Positions 24,047 to 34,898 of a DNA stretch of 64,000 nucleotides are shown here, one piece after another. The position numbers and the translations under genes are program-made. Numbering within the stretch: the stretch's first letter is position 1; each line of letters starts with the position of its first letter. Where the stretch lies: contig CAJNOI010000140.1 in assembly GCA_905250115.1 (NCBI GenBank), positions 159,307-223,306 of the forward strand. The letters are read 5' to 3'. The DNA is from Adineta steineri. Its lineage: Eukaryota; Rotifera; Eurotatoria; Adinetida; Adinetidae. The notes below the pieces were generated by a model, which saw only the letters and a program-made list of their open reading frames with translations, had not been told where the DNA came from and made no database searches.

Positions 24047-25113
24047 AATATTGATATTTTCTTGACAAACTGAGTATATTGAGAAATAAAATCAGTACTC
24101 AGATACTAATATGCACGCTTACGTCTGTCTACCTCGCATTCGCATAATATGTATATTTTCATTTTAGTCCACATATATAAATTCTATCGCTTACTATCAA
24201 ACAAATAAATTTTTAAAACAAAAATGATTTTTAAGTTTTGTTTAGATTTATTATAATCAATGAAAGTTTACATAATAGTGAAGTTACATTCAAGGCTATA
24301 CCATTGACTAGTAACACTTACATCCTTCTATTCTACCTCTATTTCAAATATCGAAGGCAGAATACTGAACTGAGATTACATTTTGACTTGATCAGTAAAA
24401 TCTCATCTTAAATGCAATGTAAAAGATTATTCAAACTTTTTTATAATAAAAAACATTCAGTAGCAATTTCTTTCTCTATATATGTGACGCTGATGTGAAG
24501 ACAATACAACTACGATATTTATTCTATAACTATTCACACCGCCGTGAATACATATATAAAGAAAAGAAGATGAGAAATTCATCTTCTCATATATGACAGG
24601 AAGGTAAGACCTGAACGAACAATACGATTGACATTTGAAAAATAGAAGAAAGAGAAAACAAAACAATATTAATAATAATAATGTTGCTCAAGTGCACTCA
24701 AACACTTCTCATCTACCGTGAATAACCAATTGTGTATATATAAATAAAGCTTATGTTTAGTTTTTTTACCTAGCTTGTTTTAAATTAAAAACATTCTGTA
24801 AAATAGTAATTACTATTCATGACACTTTTACCGAGATTACATTAAATAAAAGAACAAAAAAAACAACAGTGTACTCATGAAGAATACTTACAACTCATAT
24901 AATGGTGTCATTCTAAGAGGTTTTCTAACAATCACTTCCATCATTTCTGAATGTTTGCATCTACTACGCATCTTTATTCGAATAAAACTGAATCTTTGAC
25001 AATTGTTTTTCCAATAAACAAACAACTAAAGGCGATTATTTTTATTGTGATACATATTAATACAATTTTAGATAAAATATTTTCATTTATTCGTCGTTAA
25101 ATTCACTATCTTC
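24047..25113. other. intergenic
   Basis: AT-rich, no gene seen. A palindrome-like segment near 24555-24595 (AAGATGAGAAATTCATCTTCTCAT) could form a small hairpin. Confidence 0.55.
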
Positions 25114-26715
25114 ATGCCAAAACTGAGTATGTGATAAAAGAATGATAATGTATTTCTATAACATATCAAAACTTTGATTTACTTTTTAGTGAAATATATA
25201 GTATATGTTCTAGTAGTTTGTAGCTGTTTTATTATCAACACTTGCAGTGCTAACGCATTCGTTAATATAATGGGTCGTATATACAACCAAATGGGTTACA
25301 ATTCAAGTGTTTCTTTACTCGCTCATTTAAATATCACGACAAAACTTCTTTGTGCTGTTCAATGTGCAAATAAGTTTCCCACTTGTTACATTGCTGTATT
25401 TGATGGATCAGCTAACTATCGATGTTCACTTTCAGTGAATCACTGATGCCACAGAAACTCGTGGTCTCTTCTAATGCAATTGTCTACGACTTTCAGCTAA
25501 GTCAGTCTCAAGGTATGACACATACTAAAGATCAGCATCGAAGTCCTTACACTTCTCATATGTTTATAAAATTAGATTTCTTTTCATAATTCAACTTTAT
25601 TACGATCACCTCTAGTAGTAAGCAGGACTTAAAACGGGCTGCCTGGCCCGTTAAATTACATTGAAACATTAAAAAATAGACTGTATTCTGTAGTAGACTA
25701 ATTCTATTAATCAATAAGAGACTATAATTGATAGAAGAAATATATTAAAAACAACCGTTCTTGATACTTGCTGTTATGAATGACAGTTTATTCAATCTTT
25801 AAACGTGGACTGCTATTAACTTAATAGGAAATTTAATGCTTTTTCTAGTTCGAACATATAATAAAGTAAGATTTATATAAGTCGAAAATGGTTTATATGG
25901 AAAGTAGAAAATATTGACAGATAGTTTTCAGAAATAAACTATATTTTAAATATTACTGCAGATAGTTATAATTGTTGTTCTCACAGTAGTTTTAAATGTG
26001 AACCATCATATCGAATGGTTCTCATCACACACAGCAAAGATTACTGTCAGATCTTGGGGAACTTCAATAAAGATAAAAAGAAGTAGATTAACTTCTATCA
26101 AATGTAGTTCTTGAGTAATTTTTGATGACTACAAAATTTTTCTTACTTACTGTAGCAACAACTACTACGACAATTCGCCCACCTCAATACATGAAAATCA
26201 CTAGTTCAAATGACACTAATGTTGGTATTTTTAACACATCGGCTGGTTCATCGAGCGGTGTCAATGTAGGCAATTGGGTGTCATATGAAAGCCCCTCAAA
26301 TGCTTTTGATGGTGATACAAATACGAAGTATTTAAATGTTGCTATTGGTGATACTTCGACTACAGGTGGTCTCCAAAGTGGTTTTTACATTACTCCTCTT
26401 ATTGGTCGTTCAGTTGCAACAGGAATTCAATTTGCCACAGCAAATGACAGTCCTGAAAGAGATCCTTTAACAGTAACGCTTGAGGGTAGTAATAATGCAA
26501 GTGCACAATTACCTTTTGGAGCGAGTTGGAAACTAATTTATTCAGGTTCCACTGGTATTAATGCTTCTGTGGATCCGGGCAGAATGACTTATGTAGCAAT
26601 GCAAAATTTTAATAACACAGTTGCTTATACCAGCTATCGATTATTAGCCACATCCAAGCGAGCAAGTTCATATGGCGTTCAGTATAGTGAAGTTCGTATT
26701 TATGGTTTCGTTTAA
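25114..26715 (+). pseudogene. secreted Cys-rich / Thr-linker / discoidin-like protein with one frameshift
   Basis: Proposed exons: 25114-25126 (MPKL+1), 25190-25512 and 26156-26715. The N-terminus is a signal peptide (KYIVYVLVVCSCFIINTC), followed by a Cys-rich module like that of the preceding gene (LLCAVQCANKFPTCYIAVF). At about 25427 one base is missing: the frame reads RCSLSVNH-stop, whereas the next frame continues SESLMPQKLVVSSNAIVYDF to a GTATGA donor. With one base added, exon phases fit exactly. The last exon encodes a Thr linker and a discoidin-like module (AFDGDTNTKYLN, GFYITPLIGRSVATGIQFAT, NDSPERDPLTVTLEGS, YSEVRIYGF). I recall this type from bacterial secreted proteins. Either a recent single-base pseudogene or an assembly error; the last exon is intact. 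Confidence 0.62.
25629..25655. repeat. short GC-rich perfect hairpin in intron
   Basis: ACGGGC, loop of about 6 nt, GCCCGT within TTAA-flanked DNA, inside the intron between the Cys-rich and discoidin-like exons. Confidence 0.5.
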
Positions 26716-26902
26716 TAAAGAATACAGATCAATTTAATGCATAAAAGATTTTGCTTATATATCCGTTTGTTTATCATGATTTTTTGTATTCTAATCTCGC
26801 ATATATAATATTGAGATCCCACAATAAATATTATTTTAATCACAAGATTAATATCTGCATAAATGATTCTTTATCTCATTAAGAAAGATATAGAGTTTGA
26901 TT

Positions 26903-26967
26903 TTGGGTGAAAGTATGGGTGAGGATAAAGGAAAGATGACTCCACACTCACATTCACACCCTCAGGG
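26903..26967. repeat. G/C-arm hairpin element, copy R6
   Basis: GGGTGAAAGTATGGGTGAGG and CACACTCACATTCACACCCT. The internal segment GATAAAGGAAAGATGACTCC (26924-26943) matches the reverse complement of the interior of R16 (51544-51566). About 190 bp past the discoidin-like gene. Confidence 0.82.
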
Positions 26968-27362
26968 CGCTTTGATTTGCAGTTATAGGTATTTTCTCGT
27001 TAGTACTCGATTGAGTCTCAAATGAATAATCTAAATATATTCAGTTATTATTATTTTGAATAGGAAAAAAGGAAATTCATTGTCTCTAGTGATGTTTTTT
27101 TACTGATGATAATGGTATTTATAAAATTTGTAAATATTATTATATGCCAAGTAAAATGACGGTGCTATTGTTTCTTACATTTTTAAATCTAAAGTTAGTC
27201 ATGATATATAAAGAAAAAATGAAATTTTGTTCGGTTATTACGCATTCTGTTCCATAAGTGATACTCTTTCCATTGTATTTAGACTTTGCTTCAAAATATC
27301 ACGTTTTTGTTGTTGATCAAATGATTCACGTATACATTGAAACAAATTGCTGATGTAAATGC

Positions 27363-27413
27363 TAGGGGGGATGTGGGTGCATGGGTGTGAGTGTCGATGT
27401 CGGTGGGTGTGTG
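27363..27413. repeat. G/C-arm hairpin, copy R7, cut by assembly gap
   Basis: GGGGGGATGTGGGTGCATGG then GTGTGAGTG and GGTGGGTGTGTG run straight into the Ns. Only the G-rich arm is present; the C-rich arm is presumably in the gap. Confidence 0.7.
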
Positions 27414-27513
27414 NNNNNNNNNNNNNNNNNNNNNNNNNNNNNNNNNNNNNNNNNNNNNNNNNNNNNNNNNNNNNNNNNNNNNNNNNNNNNNNNNNNNNNN
27501 NNNNNNNNNNNNN
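27414..27513. other. assembly gap (100 N)
   Basis: Exactly 100 Ns, a placeholder of unknown true size. DNA on both sides (26968-27362 and 27514-27911) shows no gene. Confidence 0.98.
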
Positions 27514-27911
27514 CTTTCATCTTATGCATTCGATGAAAATTTGTTTATTTCGAGGATTTCTATCGTTTCAGCAGTAACTCATCGGGAATCCGTTGAATGC
27601 TTAGGAATAAACGCGAATGCATGAGACGCTGTTTTACTAGTAAGCGCATCTTATTCTTATTATAGGTTAGTGTCGAATGAGATGTGATCATGTTTGATAA
27701 AAACAGTTTCAACAGTGTTAAGCGTCTACTGTTTTTCCATTACATGTGCTCAACTCAATTTGGTTGATTAGTTCGTCGTCGAGCTCGTCACGCGCAGCTC
27801 ATGACCTTGACTGTCACATGCTCATTCTCTTCAACATGTTGTTCTTTTAGCGTGAATAGGTGAGATAATTCAATGGATTTGCAGGTTTTTTCCATTCAGT
27901 ATAATTTACTT

Positions 27912-29816
27912 TTATGGGGCATATATAACGGGCAATAACTGCATTTGAATAAACTCCATCCACATATACTTTTCGTTGCTGTTAGCAGTAAAAACTACTG
28001 TTACGTTGAGATATTCAGTTTCTTCCTGTAGCAGGACACTCGATTCAATCATTTTATATTGCGGATATTGCATGCCTAGCATGATAGTTTCATTCGGAGA
28101 TTGTTGTATATGTCTGCGCAGAAGGCCGTCTTTTAAGTATTCATCCACATAAATCCCGGTCTGCCAACCCGCTGAACTTCGTATCACGAGACGTGCACGA
28201 CCATCCATTACCAAATATGTTGTGCTACCATATTGAAACGGTGCTAATTGTATCAACTGACTCATAGTTTCCGTACGCGAATAGTGAGCTGGACCGAAAG
28301 CACATTTTTGTCTATGAAAATAATGAGCTCGATTAATGATTAGATCGCCATGAATTTTCCAAATACCTGTTCCATTCGATGTGCTGCATTTCTCAGCCTG
28401 TCCATTAGGAAGAACGTTTTTTTCCGGAGGACCTCGTGTATTATCTGGTAGAATTGCATTCCAAAGGTAAAAATAGGTGGTAAATGGATTTTGACATGTC
28501 ATACTAATACAGTACTTAACACCTGAGAGATTCGCATAGGAGAAATTTGCAAAATTCAAGGTTACATGCATCAAAGAAATGTTTACAAGATACGCATAAG
28601 CGAGGATACTACCTTGGAAGGATACACGGTTCAACTGAATAACATCAAAACGAGCATTGGTCAGATTGCAATATACGAAGTCGATATATTCCAGTACGGT
28701 ACGGCGAAATATACTGTCGACAAAGTTGCAGTCGATAAATCGAACGAAACTCGTTTCTGTGCCCGACATGAAATTATCATCAATAAAGTTAACATTTTGA
28801 AATTTAGCATATCGCACTGTTTTGATGCCAGATGCTGCAGTAAAAGTGGATGCAGTCAAATCTGCGTGGTCAAAAATCGCATCATCGAGATGAGCGTAAG
28901 AAAAATCAGCTTCAACGAGATTTGCTCCATGAAAGATTGTACCTGTGCAATTCGATCCTCTAAAATTAGCTCCAGTAAGAATGGCGTTAGTAAAATCCCA
29001 ATTCGAAATATCTTGATTGACAAAAGAAGCATTCATGAGATATGTCTGGACCAGTGAGACCTTTTTTAGATTAGATATGTGTAATGATTTGCTCAGACTG
29101 ATTCCATTCAAAGCTGCTCCCGGCAAAATGAGTGGGTTTTCACCCACTGTGATTTGACCGGTATTTTGTAGAAACTGGATAAGTGCGACAGAACGAAATG
29201 GATCGATTTGATTGATGACGTTTAGCGTTTTCGCTCGCGCTAGAGCAGTAATCGTAGATATAAGTGTCAGCGAACCATTTCCTTTTTCTAACAGCACACC
29301 AATCTCGTTGAAGTAAGATAAAAGAAGCGTATCAAGATATTTGGTTCGTTCGACTTCAAGCTCATGTTGTCGTTGTTCTTGTGACATATTTCGCTGTTTT
29401 TCGGCATTGAGATCATCTGCTTTTCTCTTCGTCTCGGCTATTTGTAAGTCGAGCTCACGTTGAAGTGCAGATATATTTAGATCTTGATATCTTCGTAATT
29501 CGTCTTCCTCACGCTGTTGCTGAGCAATCGATTTGTCCTGCTCACGTTGGACAGCAGATATATTTAAGTCTTGCTCTCGTTGTACTCGAGCAATAATGCG
29601 ATCTTCCAAGCGTTGTTGTTCGGCGGTTTTTTGTTGATAGAATGTTACGCCGATTGTGAATATGCCGAGCGAAAAGGGAAGGATGAGATGCGCAGCAAGA
29701 TTGAAGACGTCTCTAACTGTAAGACCATAGCATACTTTTGATCGCTCTACGTGACGTTTTGGAACGATCACAGCGACATAGTCCGTCATCACCTCTTGAT
29801 CCTTCATATGTGGCAT
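27912..29816 (-). CDS. membrane-anchored pentapeptide-repeat protein
   Basis: 634 aa, single exon, complete. After about 40 residues a hydrophobic helix (AAHLILPFSLGIFTIGVTFY) anchors the protein. Residues 62-165 are a charged coiled coil with repeated QREQD / QRELD heptads. Residues about 235-450 are pentapeptide repeats with the A(N/D)(L/F)xx pattern (ANFRGSN, ANLVEADFSYAHLDDAIFDHADL), which fold into a right-handed quadrilateral beta-helix. The C-terminal 180 residues have no recognised domain. The mixture of TM, coiled coil and pentapeptide repeats is common in bdelloids; pentapeptide repeats are otherwise mainly bacterial. No catalytic residues are evident, so a scaffold or binding role is likely. 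GC content is higher than in the flanking intergenic DNA. Confidence 0.8.
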   Translation of the reverse strand: MPHMKDQEVMTDYVAVIVPKRHVERSKVCYGLTVRDVFNLAAHLILPFSLGIFTIGVTFYQQKTAEQQRLEDRIIARVQREQDLNISAVQREQDKSIAQQQREEDELRRYQDLNISALQRELDLQIAETKRKADDLNAEKQRNMSQEQRQHELEVERTKYLDTLLLSYFNEIGVLLEKGNGSLTLISTITALARAKTLNVINQIDPFRSVALIQFLQNTGQITVGENPLILPGAALNGISLSKSLHISNLKKVSLVQTYLMNASFVNQDISNWDFTNAILTGANFRGSNCTGTIFHGANLVEADFSYAHLDDAIFDHADLTASTFTAASGIKTVRYAKFQNVNFIDDNFMSGTETSFVRFIDCNFVDSIFRRTVLEYIDFVYCNLTNARFDVIQLNRVSFQGSILAYAYLVNISLMHVTLNFANFSYANLSGVKYCISMTCQNPFTTYFYLWNAILPDNTRGPPEKNVLPNGQAEKCSTSNGTGIWKIHGDLIINRAHYFHRQKCAFGPAHYSRTETMSQLIQLAPFQYGSTTYLVMDGRARLVIRSSAGWQTGIYVDEYLKDGLLRRHIQQSPNETIMLGMQYPQYKMIESSVLLQEETEYLNVTVVFTANSNEKYMWMEFIQMQLLPVIYAP

Positions 29817-30108
29817 TTACTTACTATAAATGATAAGTGACAAACTTTGATTCACGCGCGATAGTTATGGTGATCAAATATTGTTCTTCATTTGTTTGGC
29901 GATTTATCAATTCTGGCATTTATTGAATACTACAGATATTAAACAATGGTGACATTTTTATTGATCAGAATGTCATACAAAAATCCAATTTTAATGAAAT
30001 TATTGAACAGATGTGTCAGAGCATATCACTAGTTCTGAAAAGTGACAATTGAAATATATGTTTGCTATATGTCTATAGAGAATTCATGGAATTCAGCTAG
30101 TATTGACT
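29817..30108. other. intergenic, upstream of pentapeptide gene
   Basis: No feature recognised; contains the presumed promoter of the minus-strand pentapeptide-repeat gene. Confidence 0.5.
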
Positions 30109-30252
30109 GTAACCGTTTATTTATGTTTCGTGCTTCTATTTTATTTTCAAATCAGAAGAAGGTCAAGATATAGAAAGAACAAAGAAAGGAAACGTTGTTA
30201 TATACAATTGGTGACCTTGTCCAGAGAGAGATGTAGTGTGATTGGTTACACC
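30109..30252 (+). repeat. direct repeat, left copy (LTR-end-like)
   Basis: About 145 bp closely matching 31741-31893 in the same orientation; both contain AGAAGAAGGTCAAGATATAG and ATATACAATTGGTGACCTTG. ACAAT followed by TGGTGACC resembles a retroelement LTR end plus tRNA primer-binding site. No reverse transcriptase is seen nearby. Confidence 0.7.
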
Positions 30253-30489
30253 ACCCCTCTCCTAGACAGGCGTGTATCTAAACGCATAAGAAATTGAAAT
30301 ATCCTTTTTAAAGATAGCAAACAAATGAAACAGAAAATGATAAAGAAACATGAAGTCTGAAGAAAATCAAGAGAAAAAAAGGAAAAATAATGTAACACGA
30401 GTAGAATACAAAAATTTATTAACAGACAATGATGTGACTTCCGATTCTCAAGAATAGACAGAAGAAAGAAAAAAAATTTTTTTTAAAGT

Positions 30490-31650
30490 TTAGAGCAGTA
30501 TTCGAGGTTTTACAAAATTATCTCGAATTTTTTTAATTCGATGGTTCAAATAATCAGCAACATAAAGCATTCCTTCATGATCAGAACATAAGCCATGAGG
30601 ATGATTCAATTGATTTGATTGATTTCCTTCACCATGTCCAGCAACAATAATTTCACCTTCTTCTTTCCCTTCACACCAACGCATTACACGATCATTCCAA
30701 CAATCCACCACATAGATTTCACCCAAACGATCAACAACTACTCCTTGAGGTGAAGATAATTGATTGAGATTTTCTCCTTCACCATTTCCTCCAGCCACAA
30801 TTCTTCCTTCTTTTGCATCTTTTCTCCATTTCATTACACGATGATTGCGTCCATCTGATACATAAACAGATTGTTTTTCATCAACAAAGATAAAAGTAGG
30901 ACCATTGAGTTGATTGAGTTCATCTCCTTCACCATTTCCACCTGCTACTATAATTCCTTCATTGAACTGACCCATTTTCCATCGTCTTACTTCATGCTTC
31001 TTCCAATCTGTAGCATAAAGAAATCCATATTTATCTATTGCCAAGCCCCAACAGTCAATATTCTTAATGAGAATTTGTTGAGTTTGATTCAACCATCGAA
31101 TCACTCGTCGGTTTCCCCAATCAGCAATGATGATCGAATAATTTTGTTGATCAAAAATAACATCTATTGGATATTTCAATTGATTTGTTCGATTTCCTTG
31201 CCCATTTCCACCTGCAATGATTTGTCCTTCCTTTGCATGCCATTTCCATTCAACAATACGATGGTTATAAAAATCAGCAATGAAAATATTTTTCGGTGTA
31301 TTAATAAACATTCCCTGAGGATGATTGAGTTGATTTAAACTTTGTCCTTGTTTATTTCCACCAGCTACAGTAATGGTATTTTGTTTCCAATTGTTGAATT
31401 CTAGTTCATTCATTGTTGTTGTATGAGAATTAGTTGACGTTGTAAGAATTGTTGCTTTTATTGTCGATGCATCAGTGGTAGTTTTATCAATTATTGTGTC
31501 GACCTTTTTAATGTCAATAAAAATTACTGTAATACCAATGATAATTAATAGGCCAAGAATGACATTGATAATTAAAGGCAATATTCCTTTCGATCTTGTT
31601 TGTGGACGCGTAGATTGTCTAATAATGGTTTCATTCTCTGAATCAGACAT
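30490..31650 (-). CDS. type II membrane NHL-repeat beta-propeller protein
   Basis: 386 aa, single exon. Polar N-terminal tail (MSDSENETIIRQSTRPQTRS), a membrane helix at about 23-46, a Ser/Thr-rich stalk (to about residue 80), then about 290 residues in six NHL-like repeats. Each repeat contains VAGGNGEG..LNQL..P and VDxxxxVYVSDxxNHRVMKW, and would form a six-bladed propeller facing outward. Such propellers bind proteins, RNA or glycans; the ligand is unknown. The repeats are much more regular than those of the ART/NHL fusion. The gene lies between two direct repeats (30109-30252 and 31741-31893), which may have moved or duplicated it. The minus-strand start lies about 90 bp from the right-hand repeat. 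Confidence 0.85.
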   Translation of the reverse strand: MSDSENETIIRQSTRPQTRSKGILPLIINVILGLLIIIGITVIFIDIKKVDTIIDKTTTDASTIKATILTTSTNSHTTTMNELEFNNWKQNTITVAGGNKQGQSLNQLNHPQGMFINTPKNIFIADFYNHRIVEWKWHAKEGQIIAGGNGQGNRTNQLKYPIDVIFDQQNYSIIIADWGNRRVIRWLNQTQQILIKNIDCWGLAIDKYGFLYATDWKKHEVRRWKMGQFNEGIIVAGGNGEGDELNQLNGPTFIFVDEKQSVYVSDGRNHRVMKWRKDAKEGRIVAGGNGEGENLNQLSSPQGVVVDRLGEIYVVDCWNDRVMRWCEGKEEGEIIVAGHGEGNQSNQLNHPHGLCSDHEGMLYVADYLNHRIKKIRDNFVKPRILL

Positions 31651-31740
31651 CGAATTTGTTTAGTTTGTTAATCTTTTCCAGAATAATAATGAAGAAAGTT
31701 AAATCTCTTTCAGAAATATTTTATTTCAAAAATGAATATT

Positions 31741-31893
31741 GTAAACCGTTTATTTATATTTCGTGCTTCTTGCTTCTCTTTTATTTTCAAAACAGAAGAA
31801 GGTCAAGATATAGAAAGAACAAAGAAAGGAAAGGTTATTATATACAATTGGTGACCTTGTCCAGAGAGAGAGATGTAGTGTGGTTGATTACAC
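31741..31893 (+). repeat. direct repeat, right copy (LTR-end-like)
   Basis: Same sequence as 30109-30252 with a few substitutions and small insertions (GCTTCTTGCTTCTC, an extra AG in GAGAGAGAG). The two copies are 1.6 kb apart and flank the NHL gene. Confidence 0.7.
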
Positions 31894-32079
31894 TGACCGC
31901 TTAAATCGTCGTCATAGTTACTTTGCATTTTAATAATCGAGAAAAATATTATTTAAAAGAATTCGATTTTCTCTTAACGACCACCAAAGTTTAATATAAA
32001 AATCAAAATAACATGTAGCTAGTCAACAATTATGTCGATTGTTAATACCAATAGATATTGTTGAATAATATATTAGTTT

Positions 32080-32156
32080 GAGTCTGAGCGAGAATGCGAG
32101 TGGGTGAGACTTTTCTTTAGTCTCTACGCCTAGGTTTGCACGCACACTTTCAAGGT
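32080..32156. repeat. degenerate G/C-arm hairpin, copy R8
   Basis: GAGCGAGAATGCGAGTGGGT, interior GAGACTTTTCTTTAGTCTCT (self-complementary), then CACGCACACTTTCAAGG. Arms imperfect. Confidence 0.5.
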
Positions 32157-32408
32157 CGTTTATGTATTATTTTTACATGTTGGAAATTTTCAATATTTTC
32201 ACTGATATGAATGACTCATCTTCAAAAAGCAAATCCCATTTATTTTTCTCTTTACTTCTCTACAAAGATGACTCATTGAATATGCATATTTCTCCTTTTT
32301 TGCTGTGCTCTTTATTAGTAACTATTGGACCATTACAAACATTACATTCTTTTATATTTTTGCATAAACAACATTTTATTATCGATTTACAACATTGAGA
32401 ATAACTAT

Positions 32409-34410
32409 ATGAAACAAATTAAACGTCGACGAAATAATAGTGTGAATAATTATGATAATAATAAAAAACAAAAGATACAAGGTAAAATATACATATGGTT
32501 CTTTTTTATAATTTCTATTGTTTTTCAGTTGAAACAAATTGGTGAGTCAACAAAAAATATTCGTTAAAATGGATGTTTTTCTTTTTGTTTTAGTTCATTA
32601 AAAGAATTTGTCACATGTTTTGAAATTCTTCCTAATGAATTGATCTATGAAATATTTAAAGTATTAGATTTTCATGATGTCTATTAAGCTTTTTGTTCAC
32701 TTAATGTACGATTTCATAATCTTATAGTTAATTCAACTGTTCCAATTGACGTTAATCTTTCTTCTATATCAAAATCGACATTTCAACGATACAATAAAGA
32801 TATTATTCTACCGAATAAACATCGAATTAATTCATTTCATTTATCAAATATATGTTTATATGATGATATTTCTTCACCAGTTCATAATCTATCCCAGTGT
32901 CTTCATCTTAAAACACTTAGTCTTAATAATATAAAATCAAAGCATCTTGAATATATCCTTTCTACATTAGTTTCTTTATCATGCCTCTCTTCATTATCTA
33001 TCACATCAGTAGACATTATTCGAAATCGGACTCCTATCTATTCTCAGATAATTCGTCTGCCTGCATTGAAATATTGTAGCTTATCATTGAATATATCATT
33101 CTGTGAGAACTCATCATTGTTGACAATCGATAAATACAGTCCCGTCGAACACTTAATCATCAAGGATCACATATCCACCAATGAACTTTACAGCCTATTA
33201 TTGCATGTTCCTCAGCTTCGTCGTTTATATGTTTCTGATATATCCAGTTCGTGGAGGAATGATATAAAAACATCTGTACTCGTATTGCCTCATCTGACGC
33301 ATATTTCACTTAATCTAGACTTAATAAACTTCAATGCATTTGAACAAATGATGATAGATATTTTTAATCAAGTACAAGTTTTACATATTTCTAACCGTTT
33401 TATTTACAATGAAATGTATACAAATGCTAATAGATGGGAACAATTGATATTATCTCATATGCCAAATTTACGTATACTTGATGTTCAATATGACAATATT
33501 ACTACTGACAATCATAATGATAATCAAGCGATATCGAATACTCCGTTTGATAATTTTACATCTTCATTTTGGATCAAGCGGCAATCGTTTTTTACACAAC
33601 AAAATTTTCAAGAACGATATGAAAATCGTACAATCTTATATTCAACAGATCCATATAGGTATGAATAAACTAGATTTTGAATTATATACTATATGTATAT
33701 TACTTTTATTTTTCAGAAGAAAACATTATACATTGCATAACGGCATTTATCAATCAACCTGTTTAAATTCTAGGGAAACTCACCTACAATCTCTTCAACA
33801 TCTTAAAATCCAAAATGATAAAGAAACCATTAATTGTAAATTTTATTTTCCAAATGTTACTACACTTACTCTTCAAAATAAATTGTCAAACACTCATAAT
33901 TTATTTTCATTCAATCTTAGCTGTGTTATTCCTTTGAAGCAACTCATTAAATTAGTTATTAAATGTCAGTGTCTTTCTTTAATAAAACTAATTGAATTAT
34001 TACGTTGTACACCTCATATTCACACATTAGTACTTAAAGCTATGTCACTTTATGGAGCTAATTACAATTCTATTCAGCAAAATGAATCTTTTCAATTAGC
34101 ATCCAGTACAAATACCAGTACAAACGTGACTTATGAAGGAAAATGTACATTAGCGAAACTTCAAATACTTATTGCCTTATTCTCTCGAATCCAACATCTT
34201 ACAATAGATCTTCATGATAAAGATTTCGAATCATGTATACGATTTCTATTAGAGAAAACAAATCGAAATACTAATAATTTATGCTCATTATGCCTTCTAT
34301 CGGTAAAAAACATTTGGCGTACAGGACTGAAAACGTTGATCGAATCTGAGACGTTACTTGATGATTATATGTTAAAAATAAATAATAAACAACTGTATTT
34401 ATGGTGGTAA
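32409..34410 (+). pseudogene. F-box/LRR-like paralogue D with one nonsense codon
   Basis: Exons 32409-32481, 32529-32541, 32594-33658 and 33717-34410, all with GT-AG junctions matching genes A and C; the second exon is only 13 bp. The N-terminus is basic (MKQIKRRRNNSVNNYDNN). The F-box-like block ILPNELIYEIFKVL is followed by DVY and a TAA at 32685-32687, where genes B and C have a Gln codon (YQG). One C-to-T change explains it. Everything downstream is open for more than 550 codons, including PNKHRINS, SSFWIKRQSFF and DPYR. It is therefore a very young pseudogene, a sequencing error, or translated from a downstream start. It lies about 21 kb from the main cluster. Confidence 0.72.
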
Positions 34411-34898
34411 CGTTGATATATATATTTATAAAATATTTTATTTTTTAATTATATTATTTATTAATAAACAAGCAAACATATCATTATATGATGTTAAATT
34501 TTTCAATTGTAAAATGATAATGAAACTTTAAAAAAAATTGCTATTCATTCATTGTACTCTCATAGTAAAGGTATCAAGTCATGCGAATAAAAGAAATCAT
34601 GAAAATAAGAGTGCTGAAGTTGATAAAATAAAGGAAAGACACCCACCCACACCCTCAAGATGTACCTTAAATAAATTTGAAAGGGAATATGACTGAATAG
34701 AAGTATTATTGTGTATACCATAAACTCGCATCCTCATTTTCTATTATATCCGAGTTATAATCTAATGAATGAAATATGTAGTTTATTAATAATGAATTTA
34801 AATGAAATAATAGAGATTAGTGTTTAAGTTTTAAGAAATAAACTAATAAAATTTTCTAAAGCTTCTAAATGTTTAAAAATGTTTAAATATTCGTATTC
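34411..34898. other. intergenic, convergent 3' ends
   Basis: Between F-box D and the dynamin-like gene; no gene seen, contains copy R9. Confidence 0.6.
34638..34663. repeat. G/C-arm hairpin, right arm only, copy R9
   Basis: ACACCCACCCACACCCTCAA followed by GATGTA. No clear G-rich partner is present; a weak one may lie near 34605. Confidence 0.6.

Noticed and set aside
27359-27624. Open frames crossing the N gap
   Set aside because: They exist only because Ns were translated as X.
28566-29057. 163-codon plus-strand frame
   Set aside because: It is the antisense shadow of the pentapeptide-repeat gene, whose regular five-residue pattern keeps the opposite strand open.
30871-31338. 155-codon plus-strand frame
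   Set aside because: Antisense shadow of the repetitive NHL gene.
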